DNA of 18,868 nucleotides from JANLQX01 sp031423635 (GTDB lineage Bacteria; Actinomycetota; Acidimicrobiia; Acidimicrobiales; JANYDT01), in NCBI GenBank assembly GCA_031423635.1, contig JANPFX010000012.1, positions 1 to 18,868 of the forward strand, in the 5' to 3' direction. Within the stretch, counting starts at the first letter, position 1, and every line of letters begins with the position of its first letter. The position numbers and the translations under genes are program-made. Of the stretch, positions 8,350 through 14,883 are shown one piece after another. The notes under the pieces were generated by a model, which worked only from the letters and a program-made list of their open reading frames with translations, ran no database searches and was not told where the DNA came from.

Positions 8350-9342
8350 ATGGACGTACGTGCAGATGTCGTGGAGGCGCATCGGGCGTCGTTTCGCCAC
8401 GTTGCGTCACCCGGCGCATGCCTGACCGCCGCCCATCGCATCTGCCTTGCCGAGATCGCCCGTGACGCCTACCTCGAGGCCGAGCCCTCGCCGCCATGGG
8501 TGCGTCGCTACGCCGAAGCCACCGAGAACCTCGCGTATCGCCTCGCCCGCCATGCCGGAACGTTCAGCGTCGACCTCTATGACCGGACGATCGCTGAAGG
8601 TATGAGCGCGCTCGTGTGGGTGGAAGTCGTCGGGGTGGTGATCGCCACCGTTCCCGTTGTCGCGTTCGCGCGAGCGATCGGATCGGACGTTTCGACGTTC
8701 CCGAGCGCGAATGGCGGCGGAACGACCGGCCGCGTCGCACCGGATCTCGTGGACGCGACCCTGAACTGGGTTCCCGTGGCCGCACCGGCCGATCGGACAG
8801 CGGCAGTGGTCCAGGCGCTCAGCGCGCTGCCCAGCGAGTGGGAGAACCTCTGGCGTCTCGCGTCGGCGCAGTACATGAGCGACCGACAGATGGATGATCC
8901 GGCGTGGACCAGGGGAACCCTGAGCAGGCCGCAAATGGAACTCGTGGCCGGGCGGATCTCCAAACTCCGCGAGTGCTTCTATTGAACGTCGTCGCACGCC
9001 GGCATGCTCAGTTGGAGCGGCCAAAAGTCGGGTGCGGAGATCGATCTCACGTCGATCGCCACCGGTCACGGCACCGGCGGGGTGCCTTTCGGCGCTGAGC
9101 TCCTGGCGTTCGCCGAAGCCATCGCCGACTGGGACGACGAGGAATTGGCCGAAACGCGGGAGCAGCTCTGCGCGGCGGCGGGTGAACACTTCATGATTGA
9201 CGCCGCCGCCGTGGCCGCGAACTTCGAGATGATGACCCGCGTTGCCGATGGTACGGGAGCCCGCTTCGACGACAAGACGCGCCAGGCTCGGGCCGGACTC
9301 GCCCGCACCCTCGGCGTGGACCACTGGGAGTCGGCCCGCTGA
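8350..9342 (+). CDS. AhpD/carboxymuconolactone-decarboxylase-like selenoprotein (CxxU), TGA 8983-8985 read as Sec
   Basis: Frame 1 runs from ATG 8350 to TGA 9340, interrupted only by TGA 8983-8985. Read as selenocysteine, that codon gives 330 residues with the active-site string Cys209-Phe-Tyr-Sec212-Thr-Ser-Ser-His216. Glu197 lies twelve residues before Cys209. In mycobacterial AhpD the catalytic residues are Glu118, Cys130, Cys133 and His137, so all spacings match and Sec replaces the reactive second cysteine. The part after the TGA is a normal CMD/AhpD C-terminal half (ELLAFAEAIADW, then AANFEMMTRVADGTG) and has no start of its own except ATG 9004. Residues 1-125 resemble a first, degenerate CMD repeat (MSALVWVEVVGVVIA...FARAIG) without a Cys pair. 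The likely role is a thiol/selenol peroxidase or disulfide reductase in the cytoplasm. The alternative, a nonsense mutation hitting exactly this codon, is less likely. Confidence 0.82.
9001..9022 (+). promoter_or_regulatory. SECIS-like stem-loop after in-frame TGA
   Basis: GGC 9001-9003 pairs with GCC 9020-9022. A9004 is bulged. U9005 pairs with G9019 as a wobble. GCUC 9006-9009 pairs with GAGC 9015-9018. The loop is AGUUG (9010-9014). The loop begins 24 nt after the TGA and has G as its second base. Both properties fit the general description of bacterial SECIS elements (short apical stem, G in the first two loop bases, loop roughly 16-37 nt from UGA). Pairing was worked out by eye. Confidence 0.6.
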
Positions 9343-9367
9343 CGCCAATCGGCCCCTGGAAAGAGGA

Positions 9368-10204
9368 TCAGACCGTCCAGCGTCGGGGCACCTCACTCCC
9401 GATGAGACGGCCCAGGACGAGCCCGGGAAAGTGGGCGCCGGCCACGAGCGTGTCTGAGGCGCTGCCGTCACCCGCGACCTCGCGCACCAGCGATTCACGG
9501 GTTCGCGCCGCCAGGGCCGGATCGACGTCGCCGAGCACCGCCCACTCACTGTCGACGAGCTGCAGCGGGCAGTGAACGGTGTCGCCGAGAAACACCACCC
9601 GCATCACGCCGTCGCTGGCGACGAAAACCGTGCTACCGGGGGTGTGGCCGGGAGCCGGCACGGCGTTGATCCCCGGCACCGGAAGGCATGCGCCGCTGAA
9701 CGTCACGATCCGATCCGCCACCACCGCGAGTCGATCGGGGGTCACCTCGGCGCTGATCCCGGTCGACGCGGGGTCGGTGAAGTGCATCACGTCATCAGCG
9801 TGCATATGGATCGTGGCATTCGGAAAGAACACGGAACCATCGACGCCGAGCCATCCGGTGTGGTCGTAGTGGAGGTGGGTGAGAAGCACATCGGTCACGT
9901 CAGCCGGTTCGACACCGTGGGCGCGCAAGGTCTCCGGCAGTCGGCCGTCAGGCAGGAACCCGTCACCGACGGGTCCGTTGCCGGCATCGATCAGCACGAC
10001 GCGCTCACCGAGCGGCCCACCGCGCACGAGGAAGGCGCCGACGCTGAAGCGCAGCCGGCCGTGCTCCAGGAACTCCGGATGGAGAGACCAGTCGTCCGCG
10101 TTAGCCCCGCGTCCCCCTTCCCACTCGAACCACGGGTCGTTCGGGGCCGTCAGGACCTCACAGTCGACGAGCCCCACGATCTGCATCCCGGTTGCGAAGC
10201 CCAC
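9368..10204 (-). CDS. Metallo-beta-lactamase-fold hydrolase
   Basis: From GTG 10204 the product is 278 residues. The MBL signature HLHYDH (His110, His112, Asp114, His115) binds two metal ions. It is followed by 'APGHTPGS' (third His), 'FLGDTVH' (bridging Asp) and 'VAGAHFPG' (last His). The arrangement matches the lactonase/glyoxalase-like branch, whose members hydrolyse lactones or thioesters; the substrate is not determinable. The region before the first metal motif has 'VVLIDAGNGPVG', as expected. The frame is open to 10309, but GTG 10204 lies 8 nt after TAACGT; ATG 10186 is an alternative start. It converges on the selenoprotein gene with a 25-bp gap and is divergent from the ATP-grasp gene. 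Confidence 0.87.
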   Translation of the reverse strand: MGFATGMQIVGLVDCEVLTAPNDPWFEWEGGRGANADDWSLHPEFLEHGRLRFSVGAFLVRGGPLGERVVLIDAGNGPVGDGFLPDGRLPETLRAHGVEPADVTDVLLTHLHYDHTGWLGVDGSVFFPNATIHMHADDVMHFTDPASTGISAEVTPDRLAVVADRIVTFSGACLPVPGINAVPAPGHTPGSTVFVASDGVMRVVFLGDTVHCPLQLVDSEWAVLGDVDPALAARTRESLVREVAGDGSASDTLVAGAHFPGLVLGRLIGSEVPRRWTV

Positions 10205-10212
10205 GACAGTCG

Positions 10213-10218
10213 ACGTTA
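10213..10218 (-). promoter_or_regulatory. -10 element for MBL-fold hydrolase
   Basis: TAACGT on the minus strand ends 8 nt before GTG 10204. It sits in the 61-bp divergent gap shared with the ATP-grasp gene. Confidence 0.5.
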
Positions 10219-10253
10219 CGCCGGACGACAACACAGTGACCCGTCGATTCTGG

Positions 10254-10259
10254 GAAAGT
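10254..10259 (+). promoter_or_regulatory. -10 element for ATP-grasp gene
   Basis: GAAAGT (nAnnnT form) is followed by 6 nt and GTG 10266. It fixes the start inside a frame that is open further upstream, where it would be antisense to the MBL gene. Confidence 0.45.
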
Positions 10260-10265
10260 GACTTC

Positions 10266-11273
10266 GTGTCGAACGGTCTCGATTTCCTCGCCGTAGTGAG
10301 CCGGCCCACCCTGCCGAGCGGGACGGGTCCCGTGGGTGATTACTACGGGCTGCACGAACTCGTCGGCCGCCATCCCGAGTGGCGCTCCCTCGTGCTGGAG
10401 CTCAATCACCACGCGATGGACGTCGAGTGGGACGAAGCCGGACTCCGGCTGATATTGCCCGGTCACGATCCGGTCGATGTGGAGGCAACCACGCTGGCCC
10501 TGTTTCTGCCGGTCTGTCTGGAGATCGAAGAGACACAACTTGCGACGATCGACCCGGCCGGGCCCTGGCCCCGCTTCGCCGTTGAGAACTGGCGGCCGGT
10601 GAGCGCCTACTTCGAGTCCGTCCTCGACCGCCGACACTGTCTCAACCGGCCGAGCGCCGTGCGAACCACCAACAACAAGCTCCTCCAATTCGACGCGCTG
10701 CGCCGTGCGGGTTTCACCCTTCCACGCACGACCGTACGTCGGGGCTTCCCAACATCCGAACCACTGTCCGTTCTTCCCGCGCTAGTCACGAAGAACGTGT
10801 CGGAGGGCGGATGGAAGTCACCGACCGAGTTCAGTCCGGCTCGGCTGGTCGGCGCATCAGGTAACACGACAAGTCCCAACGGGGTTGATGCGCAACCATG
10901 GCCCACGATCTGGCAGGAACCGCTCACCGCAGATCACGAGCTCCGCATCTACGTGATGGGTGACGCGGTGATCACCGTCGAACTCGCCCGTGATCCAGAG
11001 GTGCTCGACGTGCGGGCCACGAACGACGGACGCCCCCACGCAAGGATCGGCGACCTTCGCCCCGAATGACGCGACCTGGCCGTTGCGATGACCCGCACGC
11101 TCGGCCTCGACTATGCGGTTCTCGATGCCATTCCGGTCGGCGACACGCTGCACGTTCTCGAGGTGAACGCCAACGGTGTGTGGTGGTTCCTTCCCGCCGA
11201 TGTCGGAGCGACGCTCAGAGATCTTTTTCATTCGTGGATCGAAGCTGCAGTGCGCACCTCTATGCGCGCGTAG
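10266..11273 (+). pseudogene. ATP-grasp ligase (RimK/MvdD-like) interrupted by in-frame TGA at 11067-11069
   Basis: The frame runs from GTG 10266 to TAG 11271 (335 codons), with TGA at codon 268. Before it lie a pre-ATP-grasp N-terminal domain, 'TNNKLLQFDALRRAGF' (start of the ATP-grasp fold), 'LVTKNVSEGGW' and 'WQEPLTADHELRIYVMG'. After it, in the same frame, come 'TRTLGLDYAVLDAIPVG' and the metal-binding end 'LEVNANGVWW'. The parts on either side of the stop thus make one ATP-grasp domain, and the truncated product would lack the ExN Mg ligands. The family joins an acid to an amine, often on peptides, as in ribosomal-peptide maturation; no precursor peptide was seen nearby. The stop position is not catalytic, so a CGA or TGG to TGA mutation is the simplest cause; readthrough cannot be excluded. 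Confidence 0.75.
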
Positions 11274-11281
11274 CTTTTTTT
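11250..11281 (+). terminator. Rho-independent terminator at the 3' end of the ATP-grasp frame
   Basis: GTGCGC 11250-11255 pairs with GCGCGC 11264-11269 (one G-U pair) around an 8-nt loop, followed by GTAGC and seven T residues (11275-11281). It overlaps the last codons and the TAG stop of the ATP-grasp frame. It also separates that gene from the DUF2520 promoter. Confidence 0.7.
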
Positions 11282-11313
11282 CGTCTGGAAAGTTCTCTGC
11301 TCACGATTGCGGT

Positions 11314-11319
11314 CATGAT
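11314..11319 (+). promoter_or_regulatory. -10 element for DUF2520 gene
   Basis: CATGAT (nAnnnT form) is followed by 6 nt and ATG 11326, consistent with a leaderless transcript. Confidence 0.4.
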
Positions 11320-11325
11320 GTGACC

Positions 11326-12051
11326 ATGCCCGATGTCGTGAACGCGCTTCCGAGTGACGCCCACTGTGCCGTGGTCGGCAACGGACGAATGGGTAAAGCC
11401 CTCGTGGGAGCGTCAGCGCGTTTCGACGGCCCGTTCGGTCGTGGCTTCGATGGCCAGGGGTACGACGCAGTTCTGCTGGCCGTTCCCGACGCGCAGATCG
11501 CGTCGGCGGCTGACAACGTCCTGCCGGGGCGCCTCGTCGGCCATAGCTCCGGCTCGTGCGGTCTTGCCCTGCTCAGTGGCCATGAGGCGTTCGGGATCCA
11601 TCCGCTGATGACGGCCACCAAGGCCGGAGCGTCTTTTTCCGACGCCGGGGCGGCGGTGGCGGGATCGACGCCGAGGGCCCTCGCGTTTGCTCGCTCGTTG
11701 GCCTCGGAGCTCGGCATGACCGCGGTCGAGATCCACGACGAGGACCGTGCGGCCTATCACGCTGCCGCGTCGATGGCGTCGAACTTCCTCATCACTCTCG
11801 AAGACGCCGCGGAGCGCCTCCTCGCTACCGCAGGCGCCGATCGGGTGATCCTTGTCCCCCTGGTGCGTGCCGCGCTCGAGAACTGGGCGACCCTCGGCGG
11901 GCCCGCAGCACTGACGGGCCCGATCGCCCGGGGCGACGAGGCGACGGTCGCTCGTCAGCGTCAGGCGGTCGACGAACGGACGCCCGAGCTACTGGCCCTG
12001 TTCGATGCACTTGTCGAGCGCACACGAGCACTCGCGACGCGGGGTCGCTGA
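11326..12051 (+). CDS. Rossmann-fold/DUF2520 NAD(P)-binding protein
   Basis: The 241-residue product starts with a nucleotide-binding loop 'AVVGNGRMGKAL' (GxGxxG form). A middle segment follows with 'GHSSGSCG' and 'GIHPLMT'. The typical DUF2520 helical domain comes next: 'AAYHAAASMASNFLITL', then 'ALTGPIARGDEATV'. The fold is that of ketopantoate/pyrroline-carboxylate-type reductases, and in many actinobacteria such genes sit near pantothenate synthesis genes. That context is absent here, so the substrate stays open. The first beta-strand is followed by an unusually short Rossmann segment (about 50 residues to 'AVLLAVPDAQI'), so the domain is compact. It converges on apbE with a 4-bp gap. Confidence 0.85.
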   Translation: MPDVVNALPSDAHCAVVGNGRMGKALVGASARFDGPFGRGFDGQGYDAVLLAVPDAQIASAADNVLPGRLVGHSSGSCGLALLSGHEAFGIHPLMTATKAGASFSDAGAAVAGSTPRALAFARSLASELGMTAVEIHDEDRAAYHAAASMASNFLITLEDAAERLLATAGADRVILVPLVRAALENWATLGGPAALTGPIARGDEATVARQRQAVDERTPELLALFDALVERTRALATRGR

Positions 12052-12055
12052 CACC

Positions 12056-12850
12056 TCAGCCATTCGACGACTGGCCCGTGGCGCGGTACCCATCGAATCC
12101 GTTGGTCGAAAGGGTCAGTCCGTCGCGGGTGATGAGGAACGCGTCGTATCCGTGCGGAAGGAGCGCCGTGCCGTCGGAGCCGAGCACAAAGATGGCGGTG
12201 GCCCAGACGTCGGCCTGGGTGAGGTCGGGACCGACGATGGTCACGCTCGCCAGCAGCGACGGCGCTTCTCCGGTACGGGGGTCGATGATGTGCTCACCAC
12301 GTTCGTAGGTCGCCGATGTGGCGATCGCCAAGGGTCCGGTGGCTTCCAGCACGGCCGCGAGTCGGTCGACAAGTACAGGGTGACGGATCCCCGTGGTCCA
12401 GGGTCCGCCGCGTTGCACGATGTCACCGCCCGCGTTGACGGTGAAGTCGTCGAAGCCGTGGGCCTCCAGCGTTCGTCCTGCTGCTTCGACTGACCAACCC
12501 TTGACGAGCCCCGACGGATCGAACGACGACCCGTTGGGGGCATGCACGGCGTCGGCGTCGAATGCGCCTTCCGTCTCGATCCTGGCGATGTCGCACAAGT
12601 CCAGAACGGAGCGGATCTCTTCGTCGAGCTCTTCGAGCCGGAGTTCACCGAGCCCGTAGCGCGAGATCGGGCTATCCCGCTTGTACGTGCTGAATGCGGC
12701 GTCGACATGGTGGAGCCCCACCACCGCCTCGGCGATCGCTGCGCGTGCCGCGGGCTCGTCGTCCGTGGCAAGCGTGAAGCTGACCGCCATGCCCATGACC
12801 TGCTCCACGTGCGAGACGCGTGCAGCCACTCGCTCCGCCGCCTTGGTCAC
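12056..12850 (-). CDS. apbE: FAD:protein FMN transferase (ApbE)
   Basis: ApbE moves FMN from FAD onto a Thr or Ser of a target protein. Its motifs are present in order: 'MGMAVSFTLA' near the start, 'FDPSGLVKGWSVE', 'NAGGDI', 'SATYERGEHIIDPRTG' and the metal-site 'ADVWATAIF'. At 264 residues it is shorter than typical ApbE (about 300-350), and no signal peptide or lipobox is visible. The GTG start (12850-12848) overlaps the TAG stop of the FMN-binding gene by one base (TAGTG), which points to translational coupling. The neighbouring FMN-binding protein carries the SGAT target motif and is the obvious substrate. Confidence 0.92.
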   Translation of the reverse strand: MTKAAERVAARVSHVEQVMGMAVSFTLATDDEPAARAAIAEAVVGLHHVDAAFSTYKRDSPISRYGLGELRLEELDEEIRSVLDLCDIARIETEGAFDADAVHAPNGSSFDPSGLVKGWSVEAAGRTLEAHGFDDFTVNAGGDIVQRGGPWTTGIRHPVLVDRLAAVLEATGPLAIATSATYERGEHIIDPRTGEAPSLLASVTIVGPDLTQADVWATAIFVLGSDGTALLPHGYDAFLITRDGLTLSTNGFDGYRATGQSSNG

Positions 12851-13449
12851 TATGCCGCCGTCGCCACGCCACGCGCCCGGTCGATAGCCGACTGCAGCGA
12901 CACCTTGTAGGAATCGCTCGTATACGTCGCGCCTGACACGTTGTTGATCGACGCCGATTGCGCTGTGAGGACCTCGGTCATGAGCAACGGAACAGCGCGG
13001 TCGTTGATCCGGACGCTCTTCGGCCTGTGGTCAGGGGTCTTCAAGGCGGCGACGCCGGTGATCTTGCCACCAGCAACAGAGATCCTCACCTGGACATCGC
13101 CCCACTTGTTGGAACTCACTGCCCCAGTGAATGAACCCTTCCTCAGCGAGCCCTGCGCGGCCGAAACCGTGACCGCTGACGCATGGTCGGCATGGAACAT
13201 GTCGACCGTCATGGCACCGGTCCCGACGAGGCTCAGTGCCAGCGCCGCGATCCGGCTCCGGCGAGCCGGGTGCTTGCGCTTCGCGTTGCCGGCGGACTTC
13301 GTCGGGGAGGTACCAGCTGCCCGCGCCTGCACGGCGATCCGTGCGGCAGCGGCGCGGGCGGCGCGCTCATCGGCGGCGGGATCGGTGGGGTCGAGATGCC
13401 CAGCCTTCGGATCGTTCGACCCGACGGGGATTCGGGGAGTTGTCTTCAT
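12850..13449 (-). CDS. FMN-binding domain protein, membrane-anchored electron carrier
   Basis: This 199-residue protein has a hydrophilic Ala/Arg-rich N-terminus and a single hydrophobic segment at about residues 66-82. Beyond it, from about residue 105, is an FMN-binding (NqrC/RnfG-type) domain, predicted to be outside the membrane. The flavinylation motif 'NNVSGATYTS' places the acceptor at Thr175. The consensus is Dxx(S/T)GAT, and here the Asp position is Asn169, a notable deviation. The protein would carry covalently bound FMN added by the adjacent ApbE and pass electrons to or from the membrane cytochrome encoded upstream. It lies 94 bp after the ferric-reductase-like gene. I saw no strong promoter or Shine-Dalgarno in that gap, so co-transcription is likely. 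Confidence 0.88.
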   Translation of the reverse strand: MKTTPRIPVGSNDPKAGHLDPTDPAADERAARAAAARIAVQARAAGTSPTKSAGNAKRKHPARRSRIAALALSLVGTGAMTVDMFHADHASAVTVSAAQGSLRKGSFTGAVSSNKWGDVQVRISVAGGKITGVAALKTPDHRPKSVRINDRAVPLLMTEVLTAQSASINNVSGATYTSDSYKVSLQSAIDRARGVATAA

Positions 13450-13543
13450 GTCTCTATTCAGCCAGACGGCCGTAAGAGTTGGGCAAGACCAGGGTTAGGG
13501 AAGAGCCAAGAAGTCGCCACGACTTGGAAGGTGCATGCCGAAA

Positions 13544-14068
13544 TCAACTCCTACGGAGCCCGAACAGGCGCAGACCCAACGGATAGAGCATGACGGCGAC
13601 GAGCCCCACGGTCACGACACGGAGCGTCGTGGACGGCGCATCGGATCCCATCTGAAAGGTATGAACACCAACCAGAACGATCGCCGGCAACGACAAAAGG
13701 TGAATCGCCCGCCACACTCTGCGCCCGAATCGCTTTCTCGGCCACGATGTCACAACCACCAAAACGAGGGCGTACAGCGCCACCACTCCGACCGACACCG
13801 CTGTCGTCGCATCCTTTGCCTGGCCGGGGATCAGCGCGTCGATGACTCGGAGACCGGAATCGCTGTCGACCACGGAGAAGACCACGTGGGCAACCGTGAA
13901 CGCGAGCGCCAGACCACCGAGCCAGTTGTGAAGGTCGAGCCACCAGTTCGGACCTAGTCGAGTTCCCGTGGCACGGGCAGAGAACCTCGTGCCCCACACG
14001 ATCGAGCCCACGGCGAGCACCGTGGCGACGATGCCCGTGGACCGAGTGAGGTACCACCAGATGGTCAT
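13544..14068 (-). CDS. Ferric-reductase-like transmembrane cytochrome
   Basis: The 174-residue protein has about five or six hydrophobic segments and no soluble domain. It matches the ferric-reductase-like transmembrane domain alone. Four histidines are spaced on two helices: His in 'LHNWLGG' and 'VAHVVF', then 'AIHLLSLP' and 'GVHTFQ'. This is as expected for two b-type hemes stacked across the membrane. The FAD/NADPH-binding domain of full ferric reductases is missing, so the flavinylated partner encoded next probably acts as the redox unit. The start ATG 14068 is 6 nt after a GAAGCT element. It is divergent from the response-regulator gene. Confidence 0.85.
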   Translation of the reverse strand: MTIWWYLTRSTGIVATVLAVGSIVWGTRFSARATGTRLGPNWWLDLHNWLGGLALAFTVAHVVFSVVDSDSGLRVIDALIPGQAKDATTAVSVGVVALYALVLVVVTSWPRKRFGRRVWRAIHLLSLPAIVLVGVHTFQMGSDAPSTTLRVVTVGLVAVMLYPLGLRLFGLRRS

Positions 14069-14074
14069 GCGCGG

Positions 14075-14080
14075 AGCTTC
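14075..14080 (-). promoter_or_regulatory. -10-like element for the cytochrome/FMN/apbE operon
   Basis: GAAGCT on the minus strand ends 6 nt before ATG 14068. It has the nAnnnT form but lacks the preferred first T, so it may be a weak or activator-dependent promoter. Confidence 0.4.
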
Positions 14081-14124
14081 TCACGAAAGCCCTCCGCTCC
14101 CCTCGGACCTCCGGGACGCGGACC

Positions 14125-14140
14125 TTCAGCCGACGTTCAG
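14125..14140 (+). promoter_or_regulatory. Direct repeat TTCAG-N6-TTCAG, possible response-regulator box
   Basis: TTCAG at 14125-14129 and again at 14136-14140 are 11 bp apart, one helical turn, as in binding sites of OmpR/PhoP-type regulators. The repeat lies between the cytochrome operon and the response-regulator gene, so it could serve both promoters. Binding is inferred. Confidence 0.5.
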
Positions 14141-14150
14141 ATCTCACTGC

Positions 14151-14156
14151 GAGAAT
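14151..14156 (+). promoter_or_regulatory. -10-like element for response-regulator gene
   Basis: GAGAAT is followed by 7 nt and ATG 14164. It overlaps the other possible start (ATG 14155), so if this promoter is real the 14164 start is the one used. Confidence 0.4.
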
Positions 14157-14163
14157 GAAGCTA

Positions 14164-14883
14164 ATGAAAGTGCTCCTGATCGAAGACGAGCGGCGATTGG
14201 CCGCCAGTCTCCGCAAGGGTCTGCTGGCTGAGGGGCACACCGTCGAGGTCGCCAACGACGGTGAACAGGGGCTCTGGTTGGCCCAGAGCACAGCGTTCGA
14301 TGCCATTGTCTTGGACATCATGCTCCCCAAGCTGAACGGCTTCCGAGTGTGTGAACAGCTGCGGTCGTCGGGGAACTGGACGCCGATTCTCATGCTGACC
14401 GCCAAGGATGGCGAGCACGACATCGCCGAAGCGCTCGACACCGGTGCCGACGACTACCTCACGAAACCGTTCTCCCAGGTTGTTCTCCTCGCACGACTCC
14501 GGGCCCTCAACCGACGTGGGGCAACTGAGCGACCGACCATGTTGAGCATCGATGACCTCATCGTTGATCCAGCGCGGCGCCGATGCCGTCGGGGCGCGGT
14601 CGAGATCTCCCTCAGTCCGAAGGAGTTCACGGTTCTCGAGTACCTCATGCGCCACCAGGGCGAAGCCGTCACCAAGTCCAGTATCTTGAGCCACGGTTGG
14701 GACTTCGCCTACGACGGCGACCCGAACATCGTCGAGGTCTACGTGTCGAACTTGCGCAGGAAGATTGATGCGCCGTTTCGCACCTCGAACCTGCGCACCG
14801 TCTGGGGATTCGGCTACGAGATGGCATCCACTGTCTCCAATCAGCAGCCGCCGGACGACGGTATCGCGCCGAACGGCTCATGA
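14164..14883 (+). CDS. OmpR/PhoB-family response regulator
   Basis: The 239-residue protein has a receiver domain starting 'MKVLLIEDE', with the acidic pair and the phosphoryl-acceptor Asp51 in 'IVLDIMLP'. Later come the conserved Thr (LMLTAKD) and Lys (LTKPF). The C-terminal half is a winged-helix DNA-binding domain (SLSPKEFTVLEYLMRHQGE, then YVSNLRRKID and TVWGFGYEM). ATG 14155 is an alternative start adding MKL. The stop overlaps the kinase start as ATGA (14880-14883), a standard coupled pair. It probably controls the divergent flavin electron-transfer operon and itself through the TTCAG repeats; that is inferred from layout. Confidence 0.92.
   Translation: MKVLLIEDERRLAASLRKGLLAEGHTVEVANDGEQGLWLAQSTAFDAIVLDIMLPKLNGFRVCEQLRSSGNWTPILMLTAKDGEHDIAEALDTGADDYLTKPFSQVVLLARLRALNRRGATERPTMLSIDDLIVDPARRRCRRGAVEISLSPKEFTVLEYLMRHQGEAVTKSSILSHGWDFAYDGDPNIVEVYVSNLRRKIDAPFRTSNLRTVWGFGYEMASTVSNQQPPDDGIAPNGS

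Noticed and set aside
9004..9342. Separate 112-aa gene starting at ATG 9004
   Set aside because: No promoter or Shine-Dalgarno precedes it, it would begin in the middle of an AhpD fold just after the active site, and the upstream frame supplies the missing half.
9879..10265. Upstream part of the ATP-grasp frame
   Set aside because: It is antisense to the MBL hydrolase and Ser/Pro/Arg-rich; GTG 10266 has a proper -10 element.
13551..14441. 296-codon minus-strand ORF across the cytochrome and regulator genes
   Set aside because: It is a shadow frame of two motif-supported genes and has no recognisable domain.
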